A stretch of 64,000 nt of DNA from Psettodes erumei (taxonomy: Eukaryota > Chordata > Actinopteri > Pleuronectiformes > Psettodidae). Position 1 is the first letter of the stretch; each line of letters starts with the position of its first letter. Under the pieces are notes generated by a model that did not search any database, was not told where the DNA came from, and saw only the letters and a list, made by a program, of their open reading frames with translations. Positions 23,613-36,900 of the stretch are shown piece after piece. The stretch covers positions 2,799,001-2,863,000 of the forward strand of contig JAFBJZ010000827.1 of assembly GCA_016785225.1 (NCBI GenBank). Reading direction: 5' to 3'. The position numbers and the translations under genes are program-made.

Positions 23613-26600
23613 CTCTATATTTGACAGGATACAGTACAATAATGGCATTCACCTGGTTGCTATCTCTGCTAACCTGAATTATCCTGCTGTCAGCCTATAG
23701 TGCGCCACAGCAACCTCTAACAGAAATTCATAACATCACTCATTCTTTTGTACAGGCTTTTATGAACATGCCCTGGGAAGTTGCATCCCTAACTTGTGAA
23801 GGACTGAGTGCAAGAGTGAGCATAAGGTTTGGGCAAGCAAGGCAGAGTGGAGAGCAGTGGGACCACACGGCTTAAGCCAAATACATATTTATGAGTAACG
23901 TCCACCCACAAGCCTGACTTTTCAAACCCAGCCAAGCTCAGGCAGGCATGCAGGCACACAAGCTGGGCCAGAACAGGGCAGGCTGATTGGGCCAGGATCG
24001 GCAGGGGTTTGGGTCTCCACTCAACATTGTTTACACACTATTGTTTGTGTCCTCTCCTTTTGCTGCTGCTTCAGTTATTTGGCCGTCTAGAGAAATATGC
24101 AAAGTTTTGAGAAATTAATATCCTAGGTAAATAAATGAAAGCTGAAATCCTGCAACCTTTACATAATGAGTGTAAGGTGAGCAGACATAGAGGGAAGAGG
24201 AGGTAAAACAAGGGTCGGTTGAGGATCCCTGAGAACTTTTTTCCAAAGGATTTCGAAGGTGTTCATCCGCTGAATAATTTCACTGCTAAGTATCTTCCCC
24301 TTCCTGCTGATATTCCTCTTCCTTGTGCTCCCATGACCCTTTCCTCTTCAAGGTCATTGCGTGAGTCCTTAAGATCTGCCTGCCCGAGAAGGGAAAGGAG
24401 GAAGTATGCGCTCAGATAGCAGCGACTCGGAGGAGCGGTGCAGCAGGTCGGTTATCGACTGGCCTGTCCGGCGTGGCTACAACCACCACAGTTTGGTCTC
24501 CTTCACCCACTTCTTCAAGGCTGCCTTTAATCTCTCCCTGTGCCTCCCAGTCCATGCCTTTGATGCGGTGATGCCCTTCCTTCACTTACTCAATATTTGA
24601 TCTATCTGACTTCATACAGCTAAATCCAGTTGAAGTGGATTCACATAGGGGACTCCCTCTAGTTCTTCCAGTTCTTCCTCCTCGTGCTCACTTCCTCTCA
24701 TGTTCAACAAAATGACCACCTAACTGCTCTACAGAAAATCACTTCCTCATTGTCATTAAACACAGAGCTGAAGTTGGTGTTAATTGATGGAGCAGTCAAT
24801 TCTGTCTGCCTCAGCACATAGTGTGTAGACTCACACACTCGGATGGACAAGTAAAAAGGTTGAGATCCATGCTGCTCTTGTGCACACAAGCTCTCTTGCG
24901 CTCTCTCTCCCTCACAAACACACACACACATTGCTGTGTCTTAATAAAAGTCAACCAGCTGCTGTGCTCCCACCCACCATGTTAAGCCAGAGGTGTAAGT
25001 ATCAACTCTCATCTTCTCCCTGCCCGCACCCACAGACGAGCCTACGAAATAGAAACAAGATACAGAATTACTGCCTGTTTACTTCAACTGGAGACCCAAC
25101 ACATGTTGTGTAGGAAGATAGACTTTGTTGTCAGCAATGAACAAAAAAAAAAAACTACAGCCTGTCTGTCTGTAAACATAACAGATGTTTCACGATACAA
25201 TGCGCCGAAATCCGCAAATCACACAGCCCTATCATACAGTTCGAGTGCCACTGTTGACTGGCTGTGTGTATATAGTTGCTGGTTGCTGTCTCTTCGTGGC
25301 GCATGGTTGTCGGTGTCAAAGAGTGCCCCCGGTCCATTCCCAAGTCCTCTCTTTGTCAGGATTGCAAGGAGACATTTACCATATGGCCTAGCCTTCTGCA
25401 TCCTCGTCCCTGCATAATCGCCAAAGACCAATACTGTATGCAGGGCAACAAACCAGAAGAACAACATACCCTATACTGAGAAAGGTGAGCTGGCTTTACA
25501 TTATGTTTTGATCATTTGAATAGACCTCTCCTGTGCCTATTACGATGGAGAATAGCCAAAACACAAACAGACAACCATAAAACAAACAACAAACAAACCC
25601 CAGATTTGTTTCAGTCATGACTCATTTCAGTGAGGCACTCTCCTCCTACTTAACAGCAATCAGAGGTTCCTTATTACAGAGCAGAGGGTTTGTGTAACAC
25701 TGAACTCGAACCCTCCACTATTCTGTCCCGCATTAGTTCCACTTAGTTGGGTCCCAATGACCTATTCAATGTAAATGCACTGAGCAATAATGAGTGGCGG
25801 ACTGCAGCAGCTCTTTAATGGGCAAGTACGTCTAGGGAGAGAGCGAAATGACAAGGCAGCAACAGAGAGAGAGGGGTTCAAGGCCTTTCAGGATGGGGGT
25901 GTTTAAGCAGGGTAATGATGGGAAAGTAAACGTCTTTAAAAGAATAATTAGGGCAAGACAAGAAGAAGGCCAAGCATGTCTCAACAGACACACCTTCGGA
26001 TTCATTAAATAAAAGCAGTGTCAGTCTACCATTAGGGGCACACGGGTGATCGGTGGTTTCCTAAACTCTGATTTCAACAAAGGACAACAGAGAGGAGAGA
26101 GAGAAAGAGAAAACATGCATCTTTACTGATACTGTAATGACATCAACATGGCCTCAAAGGTAAAAGACCTGCAAATCAGTCCGAGTCACACCTCAAAGCT
26201 CTCCACACTGTTTTGATTTAAATGCCGTTTTACGCAAGAAAGGACTCAAATTAATGAGCGAGGTGAACAAATGAGTGCATCAGAGACATATTAATGACTT
26301 AGGTGTGAGGAGGAGTGCGACAGCCTCTTCTTTTTCTTCAGCTCAATTTGGCAACGGAAGGTGTTGAGGGAAACAGGCTTTTGACATGGCGCCATGTCGG
26401 CAGGCAACGAGCGTTAGAAGAACTTGACTCAATCTGTTACACTCTGGGGCTGCCTCTCTTAATACTGCTTCAGCTTAATGGCCCAAGGTGCATATATGTT
26501 TGTATGTCTGCACTGTGCGCTGGAGAGATTGTATGCTATGTGTGTTTGCAGTGCCTTTGATGAGGGTGTACCTGTAGGTCCTTAGGGTGCAAAGGGTGCC

Positions 26601-27003
26601 AAGTTCAACTCACTGGACTCCCTTGCTTTCTCCCTTCCTCTCCCTCTCTCTCCCGTCTCTCCCCCGATCAGAATCCCCTTGTAGAGGCCGGTAGACAGGA
26701 CTGTTACCTCTGAGACAGACACCAAGCAGATCTCAGGTTGAGCTCCCTGTTACCATGCGGCAGCCATTGGAAACAGATGGTCTCCAAACAGCCTGTCATG
26801 TTTACTGCTGCTGCCATAAAAGACAAGAGTCCAACAACACACTCCCTCAGGAGCCCCACGGGATTGCACAGGGGCCTGCAAACAGCTGCCTGGGGGGGGT
26901 TGATGGAGGGGGGCCCATTGGCCCTGCACACTCACGTATGGACACACAAACTCACACCTTGAACTGACTCCTACCTTAACTACCATCCAAATGCCTCTAT
27001 TAC

Positions 27004-27009
27004 CACACA

Positions 27010-27046
<37 letters not shown>
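27004..27046. repeat. (CA)n microsatellite
   Basis: About 20 CA units with one T interruption near the start. Confidence 0.95.
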
Positions 27047-27048
<2 letters not shown>

Positions 27049-27179
27049 AAATACTGACACAAAAACAGTCAGGCACGCACTCCAAATGTCCTCCGCCAAC
27101 CCGTCCGGACATGCTACATTTACTGCAATTAAACAAGCATGCCATTTGAATATCTGATGACACCTTGCAACCTGCTCCA

Positions 27180-27400
27180 TGGGCTCTGAATATAATGGTG
27201 TCCCTGTGGAGCCCGGGAGAAATTGTCCATGTCACAGTTAATGAAGGGAATTTGCATTGTTATCTCAATTAAGGGCAGTGAAATAATGAAGCTCACTTCT
27301 GAATTAGTTAATTGACAAAAACTTGTACAAATGTGTTTGCATGGCCCATAGGTATGGCCCGCGGCTAATGTATATTTTTCAGGGTTAGCGGGGTTACGTC
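27180..27400. promoter_or_regulatory. Candidate conserved noncoding element or enhancer
   Basis: A repeat-free block with gttatctcaattaagg (about 27260), gaattagttaattgac (about 27301-27316) and cggctaatgtatattt near 27362. It follows a CA microsatellite directly. No convincing exon signals. Inferred from homeodomain-type word density. Confidence 0.22.
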
Positions 27401-28689
27401 AGACGGAGGGGGTGCGGACGGTAATGAGGCAGGTGCTGCCGGACACTTCTCCTCCTCTCCTTGGGAGTCGAGGCGCTACTCTGACCTCCCGACGTCTCAT
27501 CTTCCGTCTCTTGCTTCCTGTCTCACCCTTGCCACGTCTCCCTCACCTTTCTCGATTAGCTCTCCCTCCCCAGCGCCCAGTCCTTTCACTCATGTGCCAC
27601 AACAAAAATGTTAACCAGAGGCAGCTAGCAGATCAGCGCAGATCAGATCACCTTCCTTCTCCATCTACTCTGCCTCCACCTCCTCCTTCTCAGGATATCA
27701 ATACTGATTGTAGCTAGAGTTTGTGATACAGATACCAGTACAAGATATGTGTTAAAAGAATACAGAGGACACGTTTGTTTGTGCTGAGTATTGTCAGGTG
27801 GAAAAAAATAGCCCAGCTTTGGCATAAGAGGCTAAAACTGAGTTTGGGTCTTTCCATTTATCTGCTGTGACACTTGAAGTGGCCGCTGTAGTGTGTGGTG
27901 TGAGATGAGTGTAGTCTTGTGCGTGAGGCGTGTTCAAGTGTGTGTCTGTGAGTGAGCGACTAAAGGCCACTGCTAAAGACTCACACAAGTGCTCTTTTAC
28001 ACTGGGGGCCTCAAATGGCCAATGAATTATTTATAACAGACAGGGCATGAGTTGATGTCAGGGTAGAGGAGGGGTGGCACACACATACACACTCACTTAC
28101 ACACAGTCCTACACACACCCGCATGCACACGCACGATGTGGCCTCTGAAGGGGGTCAGTGTGCCAGACTGCCACAGGCTAAGCAGACAGCTCATAGTCAA
28201 AGTGCACCGTGGGACAGCAGAGAGAACAGGACTGGTCAAAAAGGGGGAAATGGAGGGTCTCATTGTTTTCTGCTCAATCTACTAACTACTGGAGCTCAAG
28301 GGACCAGAACACACAAGTACACAGCAGCTCCATGTCCAAAAATCCTGTTACAGCAATGGCACTATCACTCAGTCAGTGTAGCTACATGTGGAGACAAATA
28401 AAATGATGAACTCTGCTGCCTGGTCTGTGACTTCCTGCTCACTGATCATCAATAAAGACTGGTACTCATGGTCCCGTACTGCTTTTGAGTTCGCTCTCAT
28501 CCATTACAGACTGGCACTGTGAAAGCATAAAAATGTTTGGTAAACAGGGGAAAAAATAACTTTCACACAATTACTGTTGAATTATAGCAGATTAAGAAAC
28601 CCTCAGCAAATTTCTGTTGTGCTAATACCTCAGCCTCAGATCTGTCATATCTGAATATAAGAAGAGGGATTAAACCAAACTCTTGCATA

Positions 28690-28726
<37 letters not shown>
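28690..28726. repeat. Compound (CT)n(AC)n microsatellite
   Basis: About ten CT units (28690-28710) pass directly into eight AC units (28711-28726). Confidence 0.95.
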
Positions 28727-29084
28727 TCAAAACAGACCTTAAAATGTGCACACACACACATTCACACAGCTGCAGAATTATTATGATAATCTATGAAGTA
28801 ACGGTATACCCAGGGATGGGTGGTACAGGTGATAACTTGTGCAAACACTGACAGCCCCCCCAACCAACCAACCAACACACACAATATAAAAGTGGACAGT
28901 CTAATCACATGAAACCTGTGCTGGGCTTATGTGTCTGTTTGTCCCAAATGTTTATTTTCCCTTCCTTGCCTATTCAATTCAAATTAAAGGTGTAAATTCT
29001 TCTGCGGGGCTTGGACACAGGTTTGATGAAAGGAGGTAGTGAAGCTGTCCATGCATCCATTAGCTATACTGCTAATGGGGGGGG

Positions 29085-29902
29085 AGGGATCTTGGAGCTG
29101 ACAGAAAGGCAGATGTTACTCAGATAACCACTCTTTACAACTATGAGAGTTCACAATGCGTCAAACCTTGAGGCAGATGGGATACAGCAGCAGAAGACCA
29201 CATCGGGTTCCACTCATGACAGCCAAGAACAGAAAGCTGAGGCTGTGGTGGGCACAGGTTCACCAAAACTGGACAGCTGAAGACTGGAAAAACGTAGCCT
29301 GGTCTGACGAATCTGGATTTCTGCTGAGCCACGCAGATGGCAGGGTCAGAATTTGGCTTCAGCAGCACAAATCCATGGACCCAACCTGCCTTGTGTCAAC
29401 AGTCCAAGCTGGTGATGGTGGTGTTATGGTGCAGGGAATGCTTTTTTGGCACATTTTTGGGCCCCTTAATACCAATTGATCAGTCGTTAGAATGCCACAG
29501 ACTATGTGAGCTTTGTTGCTGACCATGTGCACCCCTTTATGGCCACAGTTTACCAGCTTCTAATGGCTACTTCCAGCATAATAATGCACCATGCCACAAA
29601 GCAAAAGTCGCCTCAAACTGGTTTTATGAACATGACAGTGAGTTCAGTGGCCTTCCCAGTCACCAAATCTGAATCCAGTAAAACACCTTTGGGATGTGGT
29701 GGAACAGGAGATTGGAAGCATGAATGTGCAGATGACAAATCTGCAGAAATGCTGCGATCCTGTCAACATGGAGCAGAACCCCAAAGATATGTTTCCAACA
29801 TTGTGTAGAATCCATGTCATGAAAAGCAGCGGCTGGTTTGAGAGTGGAGCGGTTACCCTACCCACTATACATATGATATTCCTAATAAACTGCTCCGTGT
29901 GC
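29085..29902 (+). mobile_element. Decayed Tc1-like DNA transposon, 5' truncated
   Basis: The stretch matches the typical nucleotide layout of fish Tc1-like elements from the transposase N-terminal region to the 3' end. The right end, near 29885-29902, reads cctaataaactgctc, close to the cctaataaa-type 3' end of this class. The left inverted repeat and most of the DNA-binding domain are not recognisable upstream of about 29085, where a poly-G run and unrelated sequence occur. Tc1 elements move by cut-and-paste using their own transposase. With one end missing and the gene broken, this copy cannot move itself. The exact boundaries are estimates. Confidence 0.85.
29110..29850 (+). pseudogene. 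Tc1-like transposase pseudogene
   Basis: The intact family member is a DNA-cutting and joining enzyme with an N-terminal paired-like helix-turn-helix and a C-terminal DD34E catalytic domain. Here family-typical motifs appear in order: MGYSSRRPHRVPL (about 29177-29215), DWKNVAWSDES (to about 29314), DGRVRIW and then ADHVHPFM (about 29518-29541), NAPCHK and HLWDVVE (to about 29705). They fall in different frames, so there are several frameshifts. The first catalytic Asp is kept (29306-29308), but the second has become Asn (29580-29582) and the Glu has become Lys (29681-29683). The second-to-third spacing is 101 bases instead of the 105 expected for DD34E, a net loss of four bases with a frameshift between them. 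The C-terminus has diverged. It is a long-dead copy. Confidence 0.9.
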
Positions 29903-30782
29903 TTTTTATCTATGATGAATTGAGGACATTTCATTATTTAGGCCTGCAGGTTTGTCCAAACTCCCGTTAATTTCTGAGCTTTGTAAGCAGTTTGGGATCC
30001 AAAGTGAAACCAGGCCTTGTTAGAAAAAGAAATCATCTTTCATTGTGATGTTTAAAGGAAGGTTAAAGACAGAAGACAGGAAATAAAGTAAGGAAGAGCG
30101 GGAAGAGGAGAAGAAGTCATGAGCCAGAAGACAGGAGGAAGCGAAAGGGAGGGCACAAAGGAAGAGCATACACTCCAGGGTTCAATGAGGGTTAAGTCCA
30201 AAACAAAACAAAGTGAATGTGGATGTCAGTAATAAAAGCTTCATTAAAAGGTCAAAGGATCGAGAGGTCACTTAGATGGATTCTCCCCACCTCTGAATTG
30301 TCTGCCTCATTCCCCGCAACACTGGAGCCGCGTCCCAGCAGCCTCTCTGCTCTGATGCAACATGGCATCTTAAAACAAGCAGTTTACATTAAAAGGTCAG
30401 CTGGGGGGAGGGCACAGTGCTGAATCTGTGGCTTGAGATGAAGAGGGCATCTGAGCAACAACAACATTCAAAGCACAAACACACACCCATACACACACAG
30501 ACAGCTCGCCCTGTCTGTCTTTCTCATTTTTCTTTTTCCACAAGCTTGAGCATACATACCGTAGATAGATGCATATGTACTGTGCATGTACATGCACTAA
30601 CTATTTCACTATCTCTCACAATAAATACCAAAGGAGCACAGATGCCCTCCGAAAGGTTAGTGAAATCCAAAAATCAACAAGACCAGAGTTTAAATGCCAA
30701 ACATTTTCACATGCAGGCAAAGTTAGTGTTCCATCACTGTTAAGAAGTCATGTAGAAGTTTAATCTAACATGGTGCACAATT

Positions 30783-30806
30783 AAAAAAAAAAAAAAAAAA
30801 AAAAAA
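30783..30806. repeat. Poly-A run of 24
   Basis: A perfect run of 24 A. There is no recognisable retroposon body upstream, so it may be a simple slippage product. Confidence 0.95.
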
Positions 30807-30979
30807 GCCTATCCAGGGTAAGATGAACATGTTTTATGAGACTTGAGTCCTGGGATGTACAGAATGTAAAAACACAGCTTTTACTAATTAGCTAAGTTTT
30901 AATGAATTTTATAATGAGCTGTATGAGATAGATGCTATTGATGCAAGGTTGAATATCTATACAGTATGTGTTTTAATTA

Positions 30980-31007
30980 TGTGTGTGCGCGCGCGAGTGT
31001 GTGTGTG
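30980..31007. repeat. Alternating TG/CG tract
   Basis: The sequence gtgtgtgcgcgcgcgagtgt plus further TG units gives about 28 bases of almost pure purine-pyrimidine alternation with a CGCGCG core, which is prone to left-handed DNA. Confidence 0.85.
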
Positions 31008-31069
31008 GGACTGTATTCACCTGCAGTTTGTGTTCTGCGGGTGATATTTGCTTCCTCCTCTGACACACA

Positions 31070-31150
31070 CAGCCACAGCGAACGGCTGCTTGATTAATTC
31101 TGATCCACTTAATTAGAAAGCTGACGATTTCCCACGTGAATACTGATAAC
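31070..31150. promoter_or_regulatory. Candidate regulatory cluster
   Basis: The words tgattaattc (31091-31100) and cttaattagaaag (31108-31120) are followed by the E-box CACGTG (31133-31138) within 50 bases, in otherwise repeat-free sequence just after a TG/CG tract. Inferred from motif spacing only. Confidence 0.22.
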
Positions 31151-34100
31151 ACGGGGAACTGCTGTCATTGACTGTTATTGACTGATGGGTTCATTAACAC
31201 GGAGGAACATGATTGTTGAGCTGAAACTTTCTTCCCAGATATAAAAAACACAACAAAACCTCTAACAGTGAAAGCTGTGCTGTGTTGTGTGTTTAAGTGT
31301 GACCTTATCTGCATACCAAGAATATTCCTTCTGTTGGCGCAAAGCATTATATGTGAGTCTTACGTTGAGCATCAGCAGGAAGTTTTGACAGCTGCAAGCG
31401 TGCAGGTGTAACTTCTCTCCAAGATGCTTTTGTGGCTGACAAGAGGGAAAAGTGTTTTCGTACGCTGCAGCGTACTGTAAATTTCAACAGAAACACGCAG
31501 AGATGCAAATCTGCATGATCGCACTGCTGAAGAAGCCAGACCGTGCAACGTTGTTTGCAATGACACATTTCCATCATGCACAGTGCACGCGGCAGCAAAC
31601 AGAGGCACGTGAAGATGTTTTGTTTTTTCAGTGATGTGAAGTGAGATATCATCTTGAGTAGGATTGAAATGGAGGCAGAGTGAGAGGAAGATGGACAGGC
31701 CAATAGCAAGAGTATGCGAGGAATGTGCTCGAGGAGGTGTGAGGGCTGTGGATGGATGTGTTGGGTAGTATAGGGGGCCAGAGGGCACTCTTTCCCCCCG
31801 TGGAGCTCTCTCCAGTAGGGTAGACAGTGATAGTATGGACCCCCAATCTCCAGCCCCAGAAACAATCTCTACACGTCCAACTCCTGCTGATTACCGGCGA
31901 CTCAGCTAAACAATGCCTTAATTCTCCATGCTCACACCCTCTTTCTCTCGGCATCTGTCTCTCACTCTTTCCCCTCCTTCCACACTAGGTGCATGTGGAA
32001 GATATGGGTCCAACATTAAAGAGTTGAGAAGCGTAAGAGTGACAGGTCTTCTAAAATCTGTCTGACTAGATAAATTTAGTAGATCACAATAATTCATCAT
32101 GTTAATTTGAATGCCTGTCTGCTTCTCTATAGGGGCACAAATGCATACATACTCCCTAAGTGAATTGGTTACAGGCCTCTTGTGTCCTACACACATCTCA
32201 CGCAAATCAACTTAGCCAGTATTGAAAAAGCCCTGATTATCCTTAATTTTGATATATTGCTTTGGTTCATTAGGAAAAAACTCAGAAACCAGAAATATGA
32301 TCTATTTCTGTGTTGCTCCCTTTGCCATTTTGGTGGCTCCCACTCACTTCTGCAAAACCCATTAAGCATGAACCTAAACACACACACCTGCATGCATAAA
32401 GACAGACACATACACACATTTTGCGCACAAAAAAATATGCAAAAAACATCAGGGAGGTCAGATTTGGCATTGGGTTACTGCTTTACAAGTTTTTGTGTGG
32501 CAAATTAAGGTCACAAATCAATCTGAAGGAAGGCAGGCAAGCTGTAGCAGTCCCATCTGAGAGAGGTCATTTTGGCTGTACAACATTCGCAGCACTTCCC
32601 ACAACCCTAAAGTTGCTCTCCAGCCTCCTTTGAAGTAAGCTAGAATTACTTATGACACAATAAGCTGCAACAATGAAGCAACAAAAGAGACAGGAATTTA
32701 AAGGGCATTCCTCTTTAACAAACACCACCCAAAATGACACACATTTTCAAGTAGACATACAGTAGACATGTTTTTGTTGTCACTGTGTAAAAAGGTAAAA
32801 AAAAAGTGCTCGTAGGTGGCAGAATGTCAATCGAGTTTAGAAACAGAAGGTATACAATAGTGTTTTAAATGTGCTCTCTAATGATTAACATCTCAGAGTA
32901 AATCGGGCTTGGCAGAGGAACTTCACCAGAGCCTCCACGCTGGCTCTGAGCCAGGCTGGCGCTGCGACTTGTCTTCCCACAGACAGAGGGATGAGCCTGG
33001 GACAGGATGGGAGATGTGGGGGCCTGGATGGACTGGCTACAGACACAATACTGGCACTGTGACAAGAGACACCGATCAAGACTAATCTCACACTTCCAAA
33101 TACAACACACACAAACACATGCATGCATGCGCACACACTCCATATTTATGGACTCTTGATTTTCACAAACAGAAAAACAAAAAATCAAGAAAACATAGAC
33201 AAATGCATTTAGCATATTGTGCAAGCTCCAATAATCAAGCTTTAGATGTGTAAGACTTAGGTTATTCATGCCAAACACTAATATCTAATAAAGAAAAATG
33301 ATCAAAAGTCCACCATGTTCGGGCTGTTAGAAAATCAGCCACAGTCAAGTGTCCCTTCAGTAACACTGGAACCCACTGTTGTCTGACTGTGCCCCCTTAC
33401 TTGGCAATTATTGCCATAATCAAACAGGCTTATGTATATTTTACCAAAATCTTGTCAGCGTAGATTCCCTGGTTTCTTGTATCTATATTTGACCGGCTGG
33501 TTACAAGAACGGGGGAGACATTTGGACATAAAACACTGTTAATAGTCAGAGCATCATTAAGGGATCTTTCCTCATAACTGGCTTCACGGGGGGCAGAGGA
33601 ATGATCAAGAATAATGTGCGGTGCTTTGTAGCCACCCAGGTCACAGCCTGCATACAAATCCGCAATAAGGAGGAGAGGCAGGGAAGGAGGGAAGGCCAGG
33701 GACAAGGCGGGGGGGTCTCAAACAGTGGGTGGGTTTGAGAGTAGAAGAGAGAGAGAGACAGAGGGTGAGGATAACTGATCTCCATAAGGCGGGTCATTTC
33801 TGTGTAGCAAGTTCAGAGATTCTGTGGGTCCTTGTCAGGAAGAGGTGGAGGGAGGTAAAGGGGAGGGGAGGCTATTTGGGAGAGTTGGGGGAGAGGTAAC
33901 AGGATAGAGAGGGGGAGTCTTGTGCAGGGCTGAGGCCCAAAGCTGTATTCAGTGGGGGTAGGCTGCTCTAGCTCCAACACTACTACAAAGCTGGACTCCT
34001 AGGGTTCATGAATAAGGCGAGGAAATGATCAGAAAAAAAGGGAAAAGAACCCTGAGAGATGTTTAGACAGATGGCCCACTTAAAACGATGCAAGGACACA

Positions 34101-34322
34101 GAGAAAGAAAAGTGGTTTTAATGAAACTTCAGATTCGGCAAATAATTGATCTTTATTTCCCCCCCCTCAAAATCCCAGCAGAAAGGTGAGAGTAAATTTG
34201 ATGTGTTACAAGTGCCTTTCCAACAGACATTAAAAGATACTGGTTGCTTTAAATCCTTTAGATTGAATTAAATTGACATCATGAGACGGGGCTGGTAGAG
34301 AGGGAGCAAGAAGGGGGGAAAA

Positions 34323-34340
34323 AGAGAGAGAGAGAGAGAG
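34323..34340. repeat. (GA)n tract
   Basis: Nine GA units within a longer purine-rich stretch (34300-34350). Confidence 0.9.
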
Positions 34341-35106
34341 GGGCAGGGAATCAAATGGAAGATGTTCAGAAAAGGGCTGTGGTGCCAAAGAAAATAGATA
34401 GCAGGGGACTTCTCTCCTCCTCCAGTCGTTCTTAAAGGGCCACTGAGAGCCTTTGAGGAAGAACATGCTAGTCAGTATTTTTAGAAATTTCATTTGATGG
34501 GATTCTGGCAAACATTTCTGCTCTGGGCCTTAGATGTAATATCAAATGTTACTTGCTAGGGACAAGATGATGTTTTATGAATTTAGCGAGCATGAATTAT
34601 TAATGGCCAAACTGCTATGAAATATCTAAAATGTGCAACTAATTATTTGATGTGGGAGACAGAAATAAAAGGTATCGCTTTTGTGATTCTGTCAAATTAA
34701 TGCTGATTATTTGACCATATCAAACCTTCACACTTGAGTTCCCTCATAAGGGAAGAAAGCCAGAGGAGGTTTCAAAGGTTCTCAGATGCAAAGCGGAGTC
34801 TTATTGAAAACTCTGAACAGAGGAGTAAATAAGGTATGAGGTGTAAGGGCACAGTACACAGTATGTAAAGAAAAATGGTATAAAAAAATTACCAAGGCTA
34901 CAGTTTTAGGCAGAAAGGACAGAGAGCCTCCTGGGGTGAGCGTCACCATATTAACGCTGCACATTGTAGGTAATGCTGCCAAGCCACTACCTATCCTTTA
35001 TAATCATAATCCATTTCCACTGCTATTGTCCTCCATGGAAAAGGCTCGCTCCATGAGATCGCCAAATGAGAGCGAGAGAAAGAAGGAGAAAGAGCAATAA
35101 CAGTGG

Positions 35107-35111
<5 letters not shown>

Positions 35112-35143
<32 letters not shown>
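35112..35143. repeat. (TG)n microsatellite
   Basis: About 16 TG units followed by a short G run. Confidence 0.95.
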
Positions 35144-35144
<1 letters not shown>

Positions 35145-35463
35145 GGGGGTGGCCCTCACCAACTGAATGCCTATTAGAAAGTCTGTCCCCTGAAACCAAC
35201 CTGCCTATCCCACCCATGGCCTCCCTTCGGCCTCACCCAAACCTGCCGGGGCCTAATCATACGCTTGGATTTCTCTCAGATGACATGACCATGGCGTTGC
35301 GGCGTTAGCGGTTAACCACTCCACTTCTAGAACACAGAATTAGATTTAGGATGGCGATGGAACCCAAAGCGGCTTGATTCTGGGCCTGTGTTCCAGTCCT
35401 AACTCAGAATTTGAGCCGTGTTTATTAACCCCTCTGATGCAACTCTCTGAGGTCTGTTTGCGT

Positions 35464-35464
<1 letters not shown>

Positions 35465-35504
<40 letters not shown>

Positions 35505-35510
35505 TGTGTG
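35465..35510. repeat. (GT)n microsatellite, longest of the window
   Basis: About 18 perfect GT units, then a TT interruption and further GT units. Confidence 0.95.
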
Positions 35511-36868
35511 TTTGCCCAAAGGCCCGTCTGCCCTGCTCAGGGTCTCATTACTGAGTGAGTGAGCAGTAGCTGTTCTGCTTGGTCGACGAAGGGAGCAAAG
35601 AGGTATGCCTCAGAAAATGGGTTTTCTGGATTTTTGATTAATCAGATTTTGTGTTTCTCGGTCAGAAAAATCAAATCAAAAGGTAGAGGATGGACTTTAA
35701 ACATTTACAATATTTGGAGTCAGCCACAGAGTGTAACACACACGTAGGCTAGCATATAATTAACTATGATGAAATACAAAGAGTGCAAAAAATATTGGAT
35801 ACTTTCTGTTTTGTATTACTGTAAGTAAGAAGAGAAGAAAGAGGAAGAAACAGAGGGAATAAAAGGGACGACCTCTCCGGAAGGCTACCAAGATGCCATT
35901 GTGTGTGTTGGTGTGTTTGTGCGCACAAGTGTATTTTCTTATCTGTATAGGAGGGGACAGTGCTCACTTAGACCCAAACACACTGACCTTTCTAAGTGTC
36001 CTGTGATTATGATAGCCTGCCATTACTGCAAACACTTCGAGTGAACACACTCTACTGCTGGCACACACACACGCACACCACTGTGGCCTCAACAGCTCAC
36101 CAGCATTGATTTTCACTTAAGTCTTGCAGGTCCAGCATACACCTCTAACCCCCTACCATCCACAATATTTACCTAGTTGTCAACAGGGGATACCCTATTG
36201 TAAGGGTGGTGTGGTGACAGATAGGTGTACAATGTGGCTGAGAGGCCTCTCCTCTGACATCTGTACTGGTTCTATTCAACCGGACACCGTGGGGGAGCCG
36301 CATACGAGATGCCCTCTTCATTTATGTGCTCCTGCTCCATCTCCGTCCACCTGCCTGTCTAACTGCTCTATTTCACCTGTTCCCACTTCCTTTCCCACCT
36401 ATTGTCACCTCCACTCTGCGTGTTGGGGTTGCTCGTGTGTCGGCAATAACAGTTGCCTTTGAAAATAAGCTGTAGCTGCTTCAGATGTGCTTTCTTGTTA
36501 GTAACTGTAAACTCAACAGCAACAGAATAAATCCTGGGTCCTCAGAACAACACACGCAAAGGCAAAACAAAACTATGTGATTCTTGCTGAAGACAGCTCC
36601 TCATGAAGACAATAAAAGTATGTCTCTCTACAGGGGACTACAGAGCCACATCATATTTAAGTGATCACATTCACTTTTCACGTATTCTTTATGTTCTTCC
36701 ACCCACAATCTCTCCACTCAATTCTAGTTTTAGCTTTTCTTCTGTCATAAACAGTGAAAACAAGTGTCTGTATAAAATGCAGACACTTGATGGCACAAGC
36801 AGAAAATTTGACCATTTTAACTCATTGTTATGTTATTGTTATGTGCCATAACTTTCAAAAGTCAGAAA

Positions 36869-36900
36869 ATCTCTCAATCTCTCAATCTCTCAATCTCTCA
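36869..36900. repeat. Tandem 8-base repeat CTCTCAAT
   Basis: Three perfect copies plus six bases of a fourth. It lies inside the 207-codon open frame and supplies its Leu-Ser-Ile-Ser-rich part. Confidence 0.9.

Larger units (their letters stand above)
23124..29084. other. Noncoding spacer rich in microsatellites
   Basis: No gene is supported. It holds CA, GATA and TC/AC repeats listed separately, CA tracts near 24915-24930 and 28080-28135, and the enhancer-like block at 27180-27400. The frames at 25103-25479 overlap each other in all phases. A CCAA run is at 28860-28876, followed by CA units. Confidence 0.6.

Noticed and set aside
26704..26760. Minus-strand donor-like CAGAG|gtaaca with a preceding open frame
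   Set aside because: The acceptor in front is poor and the peptide is too short to judge.
31347..31865. 172-codon minus-strand open frame
   Set aside because: Two other frames over the same region are also open for over 100 codons, and the composition is His/Leu/Cys-rich without a domain.
32930..33077. Ser-rich minus-strand open stretch with an acceptor-like cttgtcacag
   Set aside because: Two frames are open, the only nearby donor is weak, and the phase does not fit the other minus-strand candidates.
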